Assembly (NCBI GenBank): GCA_029288115.1
Contig: JARFPV010000529.1
Location: 1-6,569 of the forward strand
Source: Akkermansiaceae bacterium
GTDB taxonomy: Bacteria > Verrucomicrobiota > Verrucomicrobiia > Verrucomicrobiales > Akkermansiaceae
Length of the DNA stretch: 6,569 bases
Direction: 5' to 3'
Shown here: in pieces, positions 6,486 through 6,569 of the stretch
Numbering within the stretch: position 1 is the stretch's first letter
Layout: every line of letters begins with the position of its first letter
Notes under the pieces: generated by a model
Databases searched by the model: none
What the model saw: the letters and a program-made list of their open reading frames with translations, nothing else
Told to the model about the DNA's origin: nothing
Program-made: the position numbers and the translations under genes

Positions 6486-6569
6486 TCAGGTCAGATCAAT
6501 CTGGCCTGTTATGACACGGTTGATTTTGCTCGAGACATCCTCACTAACGCCAGCCTGATCCGCCAGGGC
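6486..6569 (-). CDS. Probable C-terminal end of an unidentified minus-strand gene (5' end outside window)
   Basis: Read from the right edge on the minus strand, 27 codons run open to a TGA at 6488-6486. The residues (A-L-A-D-Q-A-G-V-S-E-D-V-S-S-K and on to I-D-L-T) have ordinary soluble-protein composition and codon choice like the neighbouring genes, and look helical. I cannot name the family from so short a piece. It would converge on the kinase gene, leaving an 86-nt gap (6400-6485) with no other gene visible in it. Confidence 0.45.
   Translation of the reverse strand, partial: ALADQAGVSEDVSSKINRVITGQIDLT
6487..6508. terminator. Stem-loop downstream of the kinase, possible bidirectional transcription end
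   Basis: CAGGTCAGAT (6487-6496) pairs with ATCTGGCCTG (6499-6508) over ten positions, nine Watson-Crick and one G-T wobble, with a two-base centre, so the innermost pairs probably open. It begins 88 nt past the kinase stop and covers the stop of the partial minus-strand gene. Only TT follows on the plus strand, so a standard intrinsic terminator is not shown. Confidence 0.35.

Noticed and set aside
6430..6558. Plus-strand 42-codon frame after the kinase gene
   Set aside because: It has no ribosome site or recognisable feature, and it overlaps the more protein-like minus-strand gene end.

Overview
The window is densely coding, moderately G+C-rich bacterial DNA. The gene content points to a free-living heterotroph, most likely of the Verrucomicrobiota or a related PVC lineage. 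The pointers are a lysine/alanine-rich histone-H1-like tail on a conserved-looking orphan protein, paired TPM-domain proteins, a secreted BD-FAE-like esterase, and weak or absent Shine-Dalgarno sequences at several starts. This placement is an inference from style and family content. No rRNA or marker gene is present to confirm it.

Left part (2-3533, + strand): a tight gene row. It starts with the 3' part of a gene of unknown function whose product has two unrecognised globular regions, a Pro/Glu/Ala linker and a basic-then-acidic tail. Five bases later comes a cytoplasmic zinc-ribbon plus TPM-domain protein (GTG start). A second TPM-like protein overlaps it by 4 nt (ATGA); this one has a signal peptide and one C-terminal membrane span. 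After 21 nt follows a secreted alpha/beta-hydrolase with a complete Ser-Asp-His triad. The first three genes look like one transcriptional unit. The esterase may be co-transcribed, but its link is positional only.

Right part (3554-6399): a D-2-hydroxyacid dehydrogenase on the minus strand converges on the esterase with a 20-nt gap. It is divergent from a full-length single-chain dihydroxyacetone kinase (DhaK + DhaL domains) on the plus strand. The divergent spacer holds a plausible promoter for the kinase and a weaker one for the dehydrogenase. Together the pair suggests handling of three- or four-carbon sugars and hydroxyacids: the kinase would feed dihydroxyacetone (or erythrulose) into central metabolism, and the dehydrogenase would interconvert hydroxypyruvate/glyoxylate-type 2-oxoacids and D-hydroxyacids.

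Right edge (6400-6569): the last 27 codons of a probable minus-strand gene run in from outside the window and converge on the kinase. A stem-loop sits at its stop codon. No tRNA, rRNA, CRISPR array, insertion sequence or phage gene is visible. The region is largely ordinary housekeeping and accessory metabolism. The least explained part is the orphan/zinc-ribbon-TPM/membrane-TPM gene row.
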